NCBI GenBank assembly: GCA_947502815.1
Contig: CANNBH010000001.1
Location: 2,390,818-2,454,817, forward strand
From: an uncultured Erythrobacter sp.
GTDB taxonomy: Bacteria; Pseudomonadota; Alphaproteobacteria; Sphingomonadales; Sphingomonadaceae
Direction of reading: 5' to 3'
DNA length: 64,000 bases
Shown here: piece after piece, positions 35,083 to 44,884 of the stretch
Numbering within the stretch: position 1 is the stretch's first letter
Layout of the letters: the number at the start of each line of letters is the position of its first letter
The notes under the pieces: generated by a model
What the model was told of the DNA's origin: nothing
The model's database searches: none
Seen by the model: the letters and a program-made list of their open reading frames with translations, nothing else
Program-made: the position numbers and the translations under genes

Positions 35083-35829
35083 ATGACGCACCCTTCTCCC
35101 ACTCCGAAAAATTCGCCCCCCTTCAACCGCAAGCCAATCTTTGACGCTGTTCGGCGTTTGCTGGGCCGTGGGTTTAGACAATCCGAAGTCGACGCGCTGG
35201 ACGATGCTTTGGATGCCCATGCAGAAACCGGCCTTGAAACGCGCGCCGATGGACCGGGCGTCTTTTCCGATCTGGACCGTGTAACATCCGGTCCAAGTGT
35301 CCCCTATATACGGCGGAGCGAAAGCAAACAGTCCGACACTGCACGGCGCATCGGAGCGGCTGGCACAGACCTCATCAAACGCTTCGAAGGCTGTGCACGG
35401 CTGCGGCGCGATGGCCTGATCGAAGCCTATCCCGACCCGGGCACAGGCGGCCATCCTTGGACCATCGGTTGGGGCGCGACGGGCGCAGACGACCAGACCA
35501 CAGTCGAACTGGGTCGGCGCATTGGCCCCGGAACCGTTTGGACTCAGGCGCAATGCGATGCGCGCCTTGCCAGCGACCTCAAACGCTATGCCCGCGACGT
35601 GGCCCGCGCGGTTGGCGAAACCCCCACCACGCAAGCACAGTTCGATGCCATGGTCAGCTTTCACTACAACACGGGCGCCATTGCACGCGCGACTTTGACA
35701 AAGCGCCATAACGCCGGCGATCACACTGCGGCGGCGGCGGAGTTTGCGCGTTGGAACAAGGCCGGTGGCCGCGTTTTGAAAGGGCTGGTGCGCCGCCGCG
35801 CCGAAGAGGCAAAGCTGTATGTCAGCTAG
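35083..35829 (+). CDS. Phage-type lysozyme (GH24 muramidase)
   Basis: 248 aa. The catalytic domain (about 88-248) has the T4-lysozyme triad E102 (FEG), D118 (YPDPGTG) and T127 (WTIGWG), followed by QAQFDAMVSFHYNTGA and the terminal GGRVLKGLVRRRAEE. The first ~87 residues are an unrecognised extension with an Arg-rich helix and no clear signal peptide or membrane segment, so export would need another route. Start ATG has GAGG 8 bases upstream. No phage genes surround it. Its TAG stop overlaps the convergent tamB stop (CTAG, 35826-35829). Confidence 0.9.
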   Translation: MTHPSPTPKNSPPFNRKPIFDAVRRLLGRGFRQSEVDALDDALDAHAETGLETRADGPGVFSDLDRVTSGPSVPYIRRSESKQSDTARRIGAAGTDLIKRFEGCARLRRDGLIEAYPDPGTGGHPWTIGWGATGADDQTTVELGRRIGPGTVWTQAQCDARLASDLKRYARDVARAVGETPTTQAQFDAMVSFHYNTGAIARATLTKRHNAGDHTAAAAEFARWNKAGGRVLKGLVRRRAEEAKLYVS

Positions 35830-38800
35830 TAATCGCGGCTGACCTCAGCCAGCACGCTGTCGCGCCCCACAGTTGTGATGCTGCCCAATAAGGAAAGCCA
35901 GCTGGTGATGCGATATTCGACCTGCGTGGCGCTGTAGCCCTGACCATCGGTGATCAATTCGACATAGGCGCGGCGGCCCAAGTTCTTGCCCAATGCGACC
36001 CCAGTGCCCCGGCCCAAGGCGGGATCCGCGCTGACGATCCGAAGTTGATCTAGCCCGATTGAACGGCGCAATTGACCAATCGGATCAAGCCCGCCGTTGC
36101 CCCCCTGCAAGGCAGCCAATGCCGCGCCCAACTGAACCGCGTCGGTTGCCGATAGAGAGGTGACCGATCCGCCAAACAGCAAGCGGGAAAGGATCTCCTC
36201 CTCTGGCAAAGCAGGGGTGGAGGAGAAGTCGATCTGAGGCGTTTGAGCGTTGCCTGAAATGGCAATGCTCACGTCTGTATCATTGGCGCTGGCTTCAGCG
36301 GTTATGTCGAGGCGCGGGTCGATGGCGCGGGCCGCGTCAAAATCGATCCGCCCCTCGGTCAGCTCGAAACGGGTGCCGGCAAAGGTGTAATCGCCGCGGA
36401 CCAAGCGGGCTTCACCGCCGATACGCGGATCATCCACAGTGCCGCGCAAAGCAATGTCTGCGCCCCACTCACTGTCGAGGCCCAGACCGTCGACAGCTAT
36501 CCGGTTGCGTGCACGGGCATCGACTAGATACCGCCAAGCGCCGGTTGCGCTGCTGGTGCGCGCGGCCCGCTGATCAGGATTGTTGATCTCCCGGGTGGCA
36601 ATGATTGGCAGGCGCAAGTCCTCGGCGGCTACGCCCAGCTGCCAACTGGCCCGGTCAACGTCCACTCGGCCCGCAATGGCCCCGCCTACGCCATCGGAAA
36701 CAATGCGCAGTGGCCCGGTGATTGTGGCGTCCAACCCATTGGCGTTGAGCAAGCGCGCTTTGTCCACCGCCGCACGAATATCGATCCGCGGGCCTCGGCT
36801 CCCGGACATGGAGGCAAGGTCTACAAATCCGCTGCCAGTGACAGTGCCGCCGCCATCGGTTGTCCCGGCAAAGCGCGTGAGTTCAAGCCGCGATCCGGCA
36901 AAGCGCCCGCGGGCGGTCACATTGTCGATATCGGTGCCTGAAATCGCGCTCTGCAGACGCAAATCGTCGCTCGCCAAACTGCCGGTTATCTGAGGATCAG
37001 CGAGCGTGCCGGTCGCTCGCGCAGAGACGTCTAACGGACCGGTGAGGTCAAACGTCTCAATCGAGGCAAGCCGCCACAGGGATTGCGCCGGGCCGTTGTA
37101 GCCAAGCTGCGCGTTAAGCCGCCCGCGCATCAAACGCGCGGTCAACTCTCCGGCTGCGGGCAATGCGGAAACGCGGCCGTTGATCCGCCCCAACTGGTTA
37201 TCCCCCTCGCGAAGCCGGGCCCCAAACGCCAGCTCCCGCGCGCTCAAATTGGCGACAGAAAAGACATCGACTGGCCGCGAAGACAGGACCAGGCCGGACC
37301 GGGTGAACCCTTCGATCTGCACCCGCGCATCGCCTGTGGGTGCAGCCAAGCCGCTTTGGTCCCAATTTATCACGCCAGACACACGCCCGCCCAGCCCAAG
37401 TTCCGCGCCTGCAAGGTCGGCAAGCCGTAGGGGCATCCGCGCTAAGCGTGCCTGAAGGGTGGTTCGGCCCCCGCCCGCTTGCCCCTCAAGGATGGTGAAG
37501 CCGCGCGCAAAGCCAATTTGCGTGGGAGCCAAGCGGTATCCCCCTTCGGGAAGCGCTGTCAGCACCGCCCGGCGCGGCATTGTGATGGCTTGCCCGCCAT
37601 ATTCCCCTTCTGCGATCAGGGCGATCCGTTCCGGGGTAAACTGTCCGTCCATCTTTAGCGCGAACCGATCAGCACGGCGCCCGGCGATGGAGGCCTGAAC
37701 CTCGCCCCGTCCATTCATGATCTGCGCCTGCAATGCAAAATTGGCGAGCGAGAGGGCGCCATACTCAAACCCGCGCCCTTCAATATCGCCTTCGATCCGG
37801 CTGTTGTCGGCGTAAAAGCTGCCCGCTGCAGCGATATCTGCGAATTGAAGAGAGATCGGCGTGTCCCCGCCGAACCGTGCCTGACGCGCTGTCAGATTCA
37901 GGTCGAAACCTTGTGATCCGGCAGCGCCCGGTTCCAATTCGACCACGCCGTTCAGCCCGCCGCCGCTTAGCGTCAAACTGCCCGCGATGCCGGCGTCGAC
38001 AAACACCAGCGCGCCGCTCACGTTGGTTCTGTAAACGCGCAGCGCATCAATATCGATCCGGGTCGGAGCATCAGCTGGCAGCGCCAATCCCAATTCCCCT
38101 TCGAATGGGCCAAGCAGCGATCCACCTGCCACGTCCAATCCAAAGCCCCGATCATCAGGCGCGATCGCCACACGCACGTCCGATAGACCCGCCGCCGGAA
38201 ACGGGCTGGCAAAGACCAATGTCGCGCTCGGCCCATCATCGGCGATTTCCGCGTCGAGAGTGAAATCGCCATAGTCAGTGTGGCGACCGGTGCCCGTGAT
38301 GCTCGCTGCCCCGGCAACAATGCGACTGTCGACCTGAGCGGTTAGACGATCGCTTTCAAGGGACACATTGCGCAGCACAATCGGCTCTGCGCCGCCCATC
38401 GAAACCCCGCCAGTAAAGCGGACCTGTTGCCCCGCGATATTGGCGATGCTGGCGTTACTCACGGCGTTTAGGACACCGGCGCTGTCGGCGCTAAGGCTCC
38501 ACGGTGCAGCCGATCCGAATGTGAGCAGAATTTTGGAATTGGCGTTGATCTGCCCAACATTTGCAACCGCAAAGTTGCGCGCGTCAACTGGTCCAGCCAG
38601 TGTGTACACACCGCCAGCAACATCCCCGCGCAAAGTCAGTTGAGCCTCTAAGCCGGGGAAGGCAATTCGCGTGTTGTCCGCCTCCAACCGTGAACCATTG
38701 AAGACCAACGCGCCGGTCAAAGTGCCGCCGATCAATCGCGGGTCGAGCATTTCGATCCCAGTTTCAACCCGCGCCGCATTGATGTTTAGCGGGATGCGCA

Positions 38801-40055
38801 GAGCCTCTCCATCAAAGGTGGCAACACCGCTTTGATCCAGCCGCTGTGCCGTCACCGCGCCGCCGACGCCTAGCACCTCGACATCCAATTCATGCTCAAT
38901 TGTCAGATCGCGGAATGGCCCATCAAGCGTTGCCAGCAAACGCGCGCCATTAAGCTGAATATTATCGCCCAAAAGGTCTGGATCGCGCAAACGCCCGCGC
39001 ACCTCAAAATCATCAAACTGGTTTCCAGCCAGGTCAACCGCGCCGTTCCCTCTAAGGTCCAGCGCGTCTGATATCGCAGTAATGTCGCCTGAAAAAACGC
39101 TCTGAACCAAGGTGCCCGACGCGGCCAGAGACACTGCGCCGCCCATTGCCCGGCCTGCGATTGTGCGGTTCGATTGCCCCGGCACCATCTGCCCCAACAC
39201 GCCATAAACGCCCGCATCATTGGTCAACTGGAATGCCGCCACCCTCTCAGCCAGTGGCTCTTCGCCTTGCCGTGTGACGACAGCATTGCCCAGCCAACGG
39301 CTCCACGTCCCCTCGCCCGCAATCTTGGCCCGGTACGCGGCATCCAATTCCGCCATGACCGCAATCGGTCCATCAGCAGCGGCGTTGTAATCCAGCGATA
39401 AGTCAAACACATCGCCATCAGGCTCCGCATCGAGCAACAGGGCAATCCGGTCTTCGGGTCCAAATGCACCCTGCGCATCGATCAGGGCCCGCCCCGCACG
39501 AATATCAACTTTTGCCTGTAAGTCGGCGCGCTGCTCCCCTTCCCCCGCCAAACCCGCTGCCAAAGTGAGATTTTCAACCTCAAACCGGTCAATTCGAATG
39601 TCGAAATCGGGCAACAACGGCGCATCGGGATCGCCGGGCAACAATTCGGGCAGGCGCTGCAATTTACCGCGCCGCGCGCTCAATTCCCGAATATCAATTC
39701 CGCTCCACAGCCAGGAAAGCGGCCGCCAATTGAGCGTGACTTCGGGAATTGTCAGAAAGGCGCCCTTGGGGTCTTTGACGATCACATCATGCAAGATCGC
39801 GTCGCCATAAATGTCCCCCTCGATCCGGCCCACTTCAAAACTCAGGCCTGATGCTGGGGACATTTGGGCGATCTGATCGGTGACAAAGCGTTTGCCGATG
39901 GGCGAGCTGAGGAAGGCAGCGACCAGCGCAATTGGGGCCAAGATCAGCGCAAGGGCCCAACCGATCCTCTTGGCCCAAACGCGGGTTTTGGGCCGGGCCT
40001 GTGTGCCGCCCGCTTCTTCGACAATTGCGTTTGGTGTCGCCGCGTCCCGCTCCAT
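35826..40055 (-). CDS. tamB: Translocation and assembly module protein TamB
   Basis: 1409 aa inner-membrane-anchored periplasmic protein of the AsmA/TamB (DUF490) superfamily, the partner of TamA in outer-membrane assembly and probably in lipid transport. One N-terminal membrane segment (about 31-52) is followed by a very long run of short beta strands, as expected for a hydrophobic-groove bridge. The C-terminal DUF490 domain has VRGDYTFAGTRFELTEGRID, GNAQTPQIDFSSTPALPEEE and ILSRLLFGGSV, all typical. The start lies 2 bp after the tamA stop. Confidence 0.95.
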   Translation of the reverse strand: MERDAATPNAIVEEAGGTQARPKTRVWAKRIGWALALILAPIALVAAFLSSPIGKRFVTDQIAQMSPASGLSFEVGRIEGDIYGDAILHDVIVKDPKGAFLTIPEVTLNWRPLSWLWSGIDIRELSARRGKLQRLPELLPGDPDAPLLPDFDIRIDRFEVENLTLAAGLAGEGEQRADLQAKVDIRAGRALIDAQGAFGPEDRIALLLDAEPDGDVFDLSLDYNAAADGPIAVMAELDAAYRAKIAGEGTWSRWLGNAVVTRQGEEPLAERVAAFQLTNDAGVYGVLGQMVPGQSNRTIAGRAMGGAVSLAASGTLVQSVFSGDITAISDALDLRGNGAVDLAGNQFDDFEVRGRLRDPDLLGDNIQLNGARLLATLDGPFRDLTIEHELDVEVLGVGGAVTAQRLDQSGVATFDGEALRIPLNINAARVETGIEMLDPRLIGGTLTGALVFNGSRLEADNTRIAFPGLEAQLTLRGDVAGGVYTLAGPVDARNFAVANVGQINANSKILLTFGSAAPWSLSADSAGVLNAVSNASIANIAGQQVRFTGGVSMGGAEPIVLRNVSLESDRLTAQVDSRIVAGAASITGTGRHTDYGDFTLDAEIADDGPSATLVFASPFPAAGLSDVRVAIAPDDRGFGLDVAGGSLLGPFEGELGLALPADAPTRIDIDALRVYRTNVSGALVFVDAGIAGSLTLSGGGLNGVVELEPGAAGSQGFDLNLTARQARFGGDTPISLQFADIAAAGSFYADNSRIEGDIEGRGFEYGALSLANFALQAQIMNGRGEVQASIAGRRADRFALKMDGQFTPERIALIAEGEYGGQAITMPRRAVLTALPEGGYRLAPTQIGFARGFTILEGQAGGGRTTLQARLARMPLRLADLAGAELGLGGRVSGVINWDQSGLAAPTGDARVQIEGFTRSGLVLSSRPVDVFSVANLSARELAFGARLREGDNQLGRINGRVSALPAAGELTARLMRGRLNAQLGYNGPAQSLWRLASIETFDLTGPLDVSARATGTLADPQITGSLASDDLRLQSAISGTDIDNVTARGRFAGSRLELTRFAGTTDGGGTVTGSGFVDLASMSGSRGPRIDIRAAVDKARLLNANGLDATITGPLRIVSDGVGGAIAGRVDVDRASWQLGVAAEDLRLPIIATREINNPDQRAARTSSATGAWRYLVDARARNRIAVDGLGLDSEWGADIALRGTVDDPRIGGEARLVRGDYTFAGTRFELTEGRIDFDAARAIDPRLDITAEASANDTDVSIAISGNAQTPQIDFSSTPALPEEEILSRLLFGGSVTSLSATDAVQLGAALAALQGGNGGLDPIGQLRRSIGLDQLRIVSADPALGRGTGVALGKNLGRRAYVELITDGQGYSATQVEYRITSWLSLLGSITTVGRDSVLAEVSRDY

Positions 40056-40057
40056 TA

Positions 40058-42397
40058 TCAGAACGCCTGACCTAATGAGACATAGACAACCACAGGTGCG
40101 TCAAATTCGGTCGGGTTGAGCGGCACGCCAACATCAACACGGATCGGGCCAAAGCTGGTTTTGTAGCGGACCCCCACGCCGGCCCCGAATTGGATTTGGC
40201 TGAAATCCGGGGTTGATCCAGTCGCAACCGATCCCGCATCGACAAACGGCACCACTTCCACTGCCCCGTCAAGCAACCCGGTTTCCACCCGCGCCTCCAG
40301 CGCGAATTCCACCAGCGATCCGCCGCCAGTGGGTTCATCAAATTCATTGCGCGGCCCAATACCCTGAAAACCATAGCCACGCACGGACCCGCCGCCGCCT
40401 GCATAAAGCCGCCGTGACGGGGCAATATCTGCGGCATCAGCGCCCTGAATCGTTGCCGCGCGCACCCGGCCAGCAATCACCGCTGGGCCGACATCATGAT
40501 ACATGCTCGCGTCGGCTTGGGCGCGCAGATAAAAGCTCTCTGCCCCCAAAGATCGCGACAGCTCTGGGGCCAGAAATCCGGTCAGGCGATAGCCGTTGGT
40601 CGGATCGAGCAAATCATCGCTGGTGTCGACGGTGGCGCTGCCAAACAGGCCGCCAATCAGATAGGTCTGCCGAGGGCGCTGCACCCCGTTGGTCACGCGG
40701 TTGCGTTCATCGGTGTAGAGCAATTCTGCACCCACCTGCCAGCTTAATGGCTTTTGGAACAGCAAGTTGGAAATCCGTTCAAAGGAGCCGCGCAAAGCCA
40801 CCGTGCGCGCATCCACCGCTTCCGTCTCGATATCGCTGACATAGGTATCAACGGTCAAAACCTGATCGCGGGCGCGGAAATTGTTGCGCCGATAGGTGAC
40901 ACTGGCGAGCTGTTCGCGGGTGCCAATGATCCCGCGCAGCCGCAATGCCCCTTCCGGTGGGAAGAGATTACGATGCTCCCACCCGGCTTCAACCTTAAGG
41001 CCGTCTTCTGTGCCATAACCAATGGCGCCTGATATCGTGCGCAGCGGCGCGCGCTCCATTTCAACATCGAGCGCAACCTCACCCGGCTGGCCATCTGCTG
41101 ACGGCGACGTTTCGCGCGGCGTGATCACCACCTGCGAAACCAAGCCTGTGACCAGAATCGCCCGGCGCAAGTCGGCCTGCATGCTTGTTTGATACGTGTC
41201 GCCCAAATCAAATCGGGCAATGCGCGCCAGATGGCGGCTGGATAGAAATTCAGGATCGCTGCTCACCACCTCGCCAAAGGTGAATTTGCCATTGGGACGA
41301 ACCGGCACATTGAGATCGCCCTCTTCGCGGGCATGATCGATCAGCAATGCCGGTTCGCCAATATCGGCAAAAGGATACCCGCTTTCACCCAGCGCCAATC
41401 GCAATTGCGCATCCTGAGACACGATCGTGTCGGCATAAAGAGGATCGCCTGCGCGAATGCCAAACACATCGCGCAATGCGCGGCCATCCTCATCCAGCAA
41501 TTGATCCAATGTGCCCAAATTGACGGCACCAAATCGATATTGTGCACCCGGAAGGATATCAAAGCGGACTTTGGGATCGATATCGGCGCCGCGTTCTGAT
41601 GCGCCCTCCTGATCCTCTACACCGCGCCTACCGCCCGACAATTGGCGCACGACATCGCCCGCATAATAGCCATAGGTGCGCAGCATTTGGAGCAGTAGAT
41701 CTTCATCCGAACGCGCGCGGGCCGCCAATTGCGGAACAGTGGCCTCATCAGAATCCAAAGCCTCAATCGAAGAAAGCGCCCGGAACCGCGATACGAATTC
41801 GGCTTCTTCAGGAAAGCGTCCGGCCTCTGCGGGAAAAGCAAGGATCAGCGTATCGCTCACCGCAAATTCGGCCAGCTCTGCGATTTCAATAAGGCCAGGA
41901 TTTTGAATGTCCGCAAAGGACGGCAGGTCGGTGCCCGGGGAAAGCGGCTCTGGCGCGGCAATCGCAAATCCATCAAGCGCGGTATCTGTATCAAAGCCAG
42001 CAGACGGCGGGGATGTCGGCTCCATTTCAGCCAGAGCCTCGCCAAGGTCTTGCAGTGGCGGCACGATTTCACCTGACCCGGCCACATCGGCGGCATCGTC
42101 CCCCGCATCAGCCCCGGCACCCTGCGCGGCCCAATTCTCTGGATCGGTCACCGCGTCTTGCGGGATCAAGTCATCAAGTGTGGGGAGCGGCGACACCGGC
42201 GCAGCTGGGTCTGAACTGGGCTCTGTATCAATCGGAGTGCCAGGCGGGATGTCAGGCGGGATTTGAGGATTCTGCCCGGCTTGTGGCTCGGCGGCGGCTT
42301 CGCTCTCAACAGCGGGCGCGGGCTCTTGAGCGGCGACCAAAGCACTGCACGAAGTCAGCCCGGCCGCAACGGCCAGATTGAGCTTTAAAAAACGCAA
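40058..42397 (-). CDS. tamA: Outer-membrane assembly protein TamA (BamA/Omp85 family)
   Basis: 779 aa Omp85 protein. A signal peptide (about 1-23, cut near VAA-QEP) is followed by an acidic, Pro/Ala-rich region of about 150 residues, POTRA domains (about 195-430) and a 16-strand barrel. The barrel has the loop-6 motif SVRGYGFQGIGP and ends in a terminal phenylalanine (YVSLGQAF), the BAM recognition signal. It is longer than usual TamA (~580-700) because of the leader. The start codon appears to be TTG; no ATG would retain the signal peptide. Confidence 0.93.
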   Translation of the reverse strand: MRFLKLNLAVAAGLTSCSALVAAQEPAPAVESEAAAEPQAGQNPQIPPDIPPGTPIDTEPSSDPAAPVSPLPTLDDLIPQDAVTDPENWAAQGAGADAGDDAADVAGSGEIVPPLQDLGEALAEMEPTSPPSAGFDTDTALDGFAIAAPEPLSPGTDLPSFADIQNPGLIEIAELAEFAVSDTLILAFPAEAGRFPEEAEFVSRFRALSSIEALDSDEATVPQLAARARSDEDLLLQMLRTYGYYAGDVVRQLSGGRRGVEDQEGASERGADIDPKVRFDILPGAQYRFGAVNLGTLDQLLDEDGRALRDVFGIRAGDPLYADTIVSQDAQLRLALGESGYPFADIGEPALLIDHAREEGDLNVPVRPNGKFTFGEVVSSDPEFLSSRHLARIARFDLGDTYQTSMQADLRRAILVTGLVSQVVITPRETSPSADGQPGEVALDVEMERAPLRTISGAIGYGTEDGLKVEAGWEHRNLFPPEGALRLRGIIGTREQLASVTYRRNNFRARDQVLTVDTYVSDIETEAVDARTVALRGSFERISNLLFQKPLSWQVGAELLYTDERNRVTNGVQRPRQTYLIGGLFGSATVDTSDDLLDPTNGYRLTGFLAPELSRSLGAESFYLRAQADASMYHDVGPAVIAGRVRAATIQGADAADIAPSRRLYAGGGGSVRGYGFQGIGPRNEFDEPTGGGSLVEFALEARVETGLLDGAVEVVPFVDAGSVATGSTPDFSQIQFGAGVGVRYKTSFGPIRVDVGVPLNPTEFDAPVVVYVSLGQAF

Positions 42398-42405
42398 AGG
42401 AAAAC

Positions 42406-43251
42406 TCAGCTCGCAGGGAATTTAACGGGTTGTCCGTCTTTACCCCGTCCAGCGCCAATTGTGCCAGCAGTTTTGTCGCGCGGTGCTGTGGCTGCGGCGA
42501 TCAGTTTGCTTTGCTCATCATCGTCCATCCGCTGCCACCCTTCGCGGGTGAGGCGTTCTAAGGGACGATAGCGAACTTTATATTGCATGCGCGGGCTGCC
42601 ATCGACCCAATAGCCCAGATAGACATAGGGCAACCCCGCCTCTGTAGCGCGCTGGATATGGTCGAGGATGATGTAATTGCCGAGCCCAACACGGTCTGTA
42701 TGATCAGGGTCATAGAATGAATAAATCATCGAGAGGCCATCGCCTTGGCGATCCGTCAGACAGGCGCCAACAAGTCGCCCGGGCTCTCCATCTTCGGTCG
42801 GTTCGCGATATTCGACCAGAGACGTGGTGACCGGGGTGTGTTCGACCATGTCGGCATAGTCCATCTCATCCATCGTCGACATGCCGCCATCGGGATGGCG
42901 CACGCTGAGATATTTGGTGAGCAATTCAAACTGTTCGTCGGTTGCCCATGGACGGCATTCCGTCGTGATCAAATCACGATTGCGCTTCAATTCGCGTTTC
43001 TGCGTGTTCGATGGTTTGAACTCGCTGGCCACAACCCGAACCGAAACGCACGCTTGGCAATCCAAGCAGCTGGGGCGGTATGCAACCGTTTGACTGCGGC
43101 GAAAACCAATCCGGCCAAGCGCTTCGTTCAATTGATCCGCATGATCGCCTTTCAACTCTGTGAAGACCTTCCGCTCGCTGCGCCCAGGCAGATACGGGCA
43201 CGGCGCAGGGCTCGTCACAAAGAAGCGGGGAAAGCGGATCGGTGCCGTCAC
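42406..43251 (-). CDS. bpt: Aspartate/glutamate leucyltransferase (Bpt), arginyltransferase family
   Basis: 281 aa N-degron enzyme that adds leucine from Leu-tRNA to proteins with N-terminal Asp or Glu, marking them for ClpAP (family knowledge). Visible features are the N-terminal ATE signature [20 protein letters not shown], the cysteine cluster [12 protein letters not shown] (about 62-73) and the C-terminal-domain stretch [20 protein letters not shown] with PLERL. Start codon is GTG. The stop is 8 bp before the tamA start, so bpt, tamA and tamB are probably one transcript. Confidence 0.93.
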   Translation of the reverse strand: MTAPIRFPRFFVTSPAPCPYLPGRSERKVFTELKGDHADQLNEALGRIGFRRSQTVAYRPSCLDCQACVSVRVVASEFKPSNTQKRELKRNRDLITTECRPWATDEQFELLTKYLSVRHPDGGMSTMDEMDYADMVEHTPVTTSLVEYREPTEDGEPGRLVGACLTDRQGDGLSMIYSFYDPDHTDRVGLGNYIILDHIQRATEAGLPYVYLGYWVDGSPRMQYKVRYRPLERLTREGWQRMDDDEQSKLIAAATAPRDKTAGTIGAGRGKDGQPVKFPAS

Positions 43252-43544
43252 GGCTTTGTCTTTATCCTATCGGGGTCCGCCCCGGCCAAGCAAAACGAGC
43301 GGTCGGGGAATCGGCGGTGCGTCTGTTAAGACATTGTTATGCCCATTCGGCCCCTGCGGTAAAAGACCCTTAACCACAAAACAGGGTGAATAATGGGTTA
43401 CTTTGCACAAAATCTGCCAATGACCTGATCCGGATTGGAGCAATGGTTTGCGATTGCCCATCATCCCGTCGCGAAGTGGGACAGGCTTTCGCGCCCGCGT
43501 AAAGCGAGCATGTTCGGAACCAAATTTTTAGGCGAATCGCTCGG
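43252..43544. other. Intergenic region between ilvA and bpt
   Basis: About 290 bp with no supported gene. It should contain the promoter of bpt-tamA-tamB. TTAAGACATTGTTAT at 43326-43340 is one mismatch from the CtrA site TTAA-N7-TTAA, which is weak evidence. I see no hairpin terminator for ilvA. Confidence 0.3.
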
Positions 43545-44819
43545 CTAATTCAGCTCGACGACTTGGACCGCATATTTCGCATCGCGCAGCGCTGTTACCA
43601 ACCGTTCGACTTGCTCTGCATCGCGGGCTTCGCATTCGATATCGGTGATCAGGCCCTTCGCAGGCAGAGTTGTGAAAATCCGTTGATGATAAATCTCGAT
43701 GATGTTCACATTGTGCGCATCGAACAACCGCATCACTTTAAACAAAGCGCCGGGCCGATCCTGCAAGGTGACACGCAGCCGTGCAAGGCGCCCCTGCCGC
43801 GCAAGATCACGCAGCAGAACATTGGCCAGCAATCGTGTGTCGATATTGCCCCCGCACAGGACAAGCCCGATCGACTTGCCCTTAAAGCGTTCTGGATTGT
43901 CCAAAACCGCCGCGAGACCAGCCGCCCCGGCCCCTTCGACCACGGTCTTTTCAATCTGAAGCAGCAGCGCCACGGCCTTTTCCAACACAGGCTCTCCGAC
44001 GAGCAGGATATCATCGACCCGTTCGGCGATCACTTTGCTGGTGAATTCGCCCGGTTTTTTGACGGCGATCCCTTCGGCCAGCGTGTCACCGCCGCAATCG
44101 TGCTGCTCGCCTTTGATCTTGGCAAACATGCTGGGGAACAGGCCAGCCTGAACGCCAATCACTTCGGTTGCAGGATTCAACGCTCGCGCGACAGTCGCCA
44201 TGCCAGAGATCAATCCGCCGCCGCCAATCGGCGTTACGATGCAGTCAAAATCAGACTTCTCCGCAAACATTTCCAGCGCGACAGTCCCCTGACCAGCCGC
44301 GATTTTCGGATCATCAAACGGGTGCACAAAGGTCAGACCGCGCTCAATTTCCAGTTCGCGCGCATGGGCGTGCGCTTCGTCAAAGGTTTCCCCTTCGAGC
44401 ACAACATTTCCGCCGACACTTTCGGTTTGCATCACCTTCACAGTCGGCGTTGTCTTGGGCATCACGATGGTGACCGGCACGCCTAACCTTGTGCCGTGAT
44501 AGGAAAGCCCTTGGCTGTGATTGCCAGCCGATGCCGCGATAACACCGCGCGTTCTTTGCTCTTCAGTCAGCTGCAAAAGCGCGTTGAGCGCGCCGCGTTC
44601 TTTATAAGCAGCAGTGAACTGCAAGTTTTCAAACTTTAGCCAAATATCCGCGCCCGTAATCTCGGACAAAGTAATCGAATGCATCAGCGGCGTCTTGACC
44701 ACCGCGCCTTCAATCCGCGCAGCGGCAGTGCGCACATCATCGATGGTCAGATCAGCCGGTGTTGAGGCGGCTGGATTGCTGTTTGCTGAGGCGTTCATAA
44801 TGTTCGCGCGTCTAGTCAT
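43545..44819 (-). CDS. ilvA: Threonine ammonia-lyase
   Basis: 424 aa fold-type II PLP enzyme converting threonine to 2-oxobutyrate, first step of isoleucine synthesis. PLP lysine is K73 in AAYKERGALN (counting from the first ATG), the phosphate loop is TPIGGGGLISGM and VLCGGNIDTRL closes the catalytic domain. An ACT domain (about 340-424) begins LRVTLQDRPGALFKVMRLFD, as in the single-ACT form. An in-frame ATG at 44798 is an equally good start. Catabolic TdcB-like function cannot be excluded. Confidence 0.93.
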   Translation of the reverse strand: MTRRANIMNASANSNPAASTPADLTIDDVRTAAARIEGAVVKTPLMHSITLSEITGADIWLKFENLQFTAAYKERGALNALLQLTEEQRTRGVIAASAGNHSQGLSYHGTRLGVPVTIVMPKTTPTVKVMQTESVGGNVVLEGETFDEAHAHARELEIERGLTFVHPFDDPKIAAGQGTVALEMFAEKSDFDCIVTPIGGGGLISGMATVARALNPATEVIGVQAGLFPSMFAKIKGEQHDCGGDTLAEGIAVKKPGEFTSKVIAERVDDILLVGEPVLEKAVALLLQIEKTVVEGAGAAGLAAVLDNPERFKGKSIGLVLCGGNIDTRLLANVLLRDLARQGRLARLRVTLQDRPGALFKVMRLFDAHNVNIIEIYHQRIFTTLPAKGLITDIECEARDAEQVERLVTALRDAKYAVQVVELN

Positions 44820-44884
44820 TCAAAGCCGTAAGGGCAATTCAGAAGATTTGGCAATCGGGGCATTACCCATTAGGCGATGGGGCC

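Noticed and set aside
35083..35829. Lysozyme gene as evidence of a prophage
   Set aside because: No integrase, portal, capsid, tail or holin genes in the flanks; neighbours are core envelope genes.
43326..43340. Possible CtrA box TTAA-N7-TTAT upstream of bpt
   Set aside because: One mismatch in a short degenerate motif; chance occurrence is likely without comparative support.
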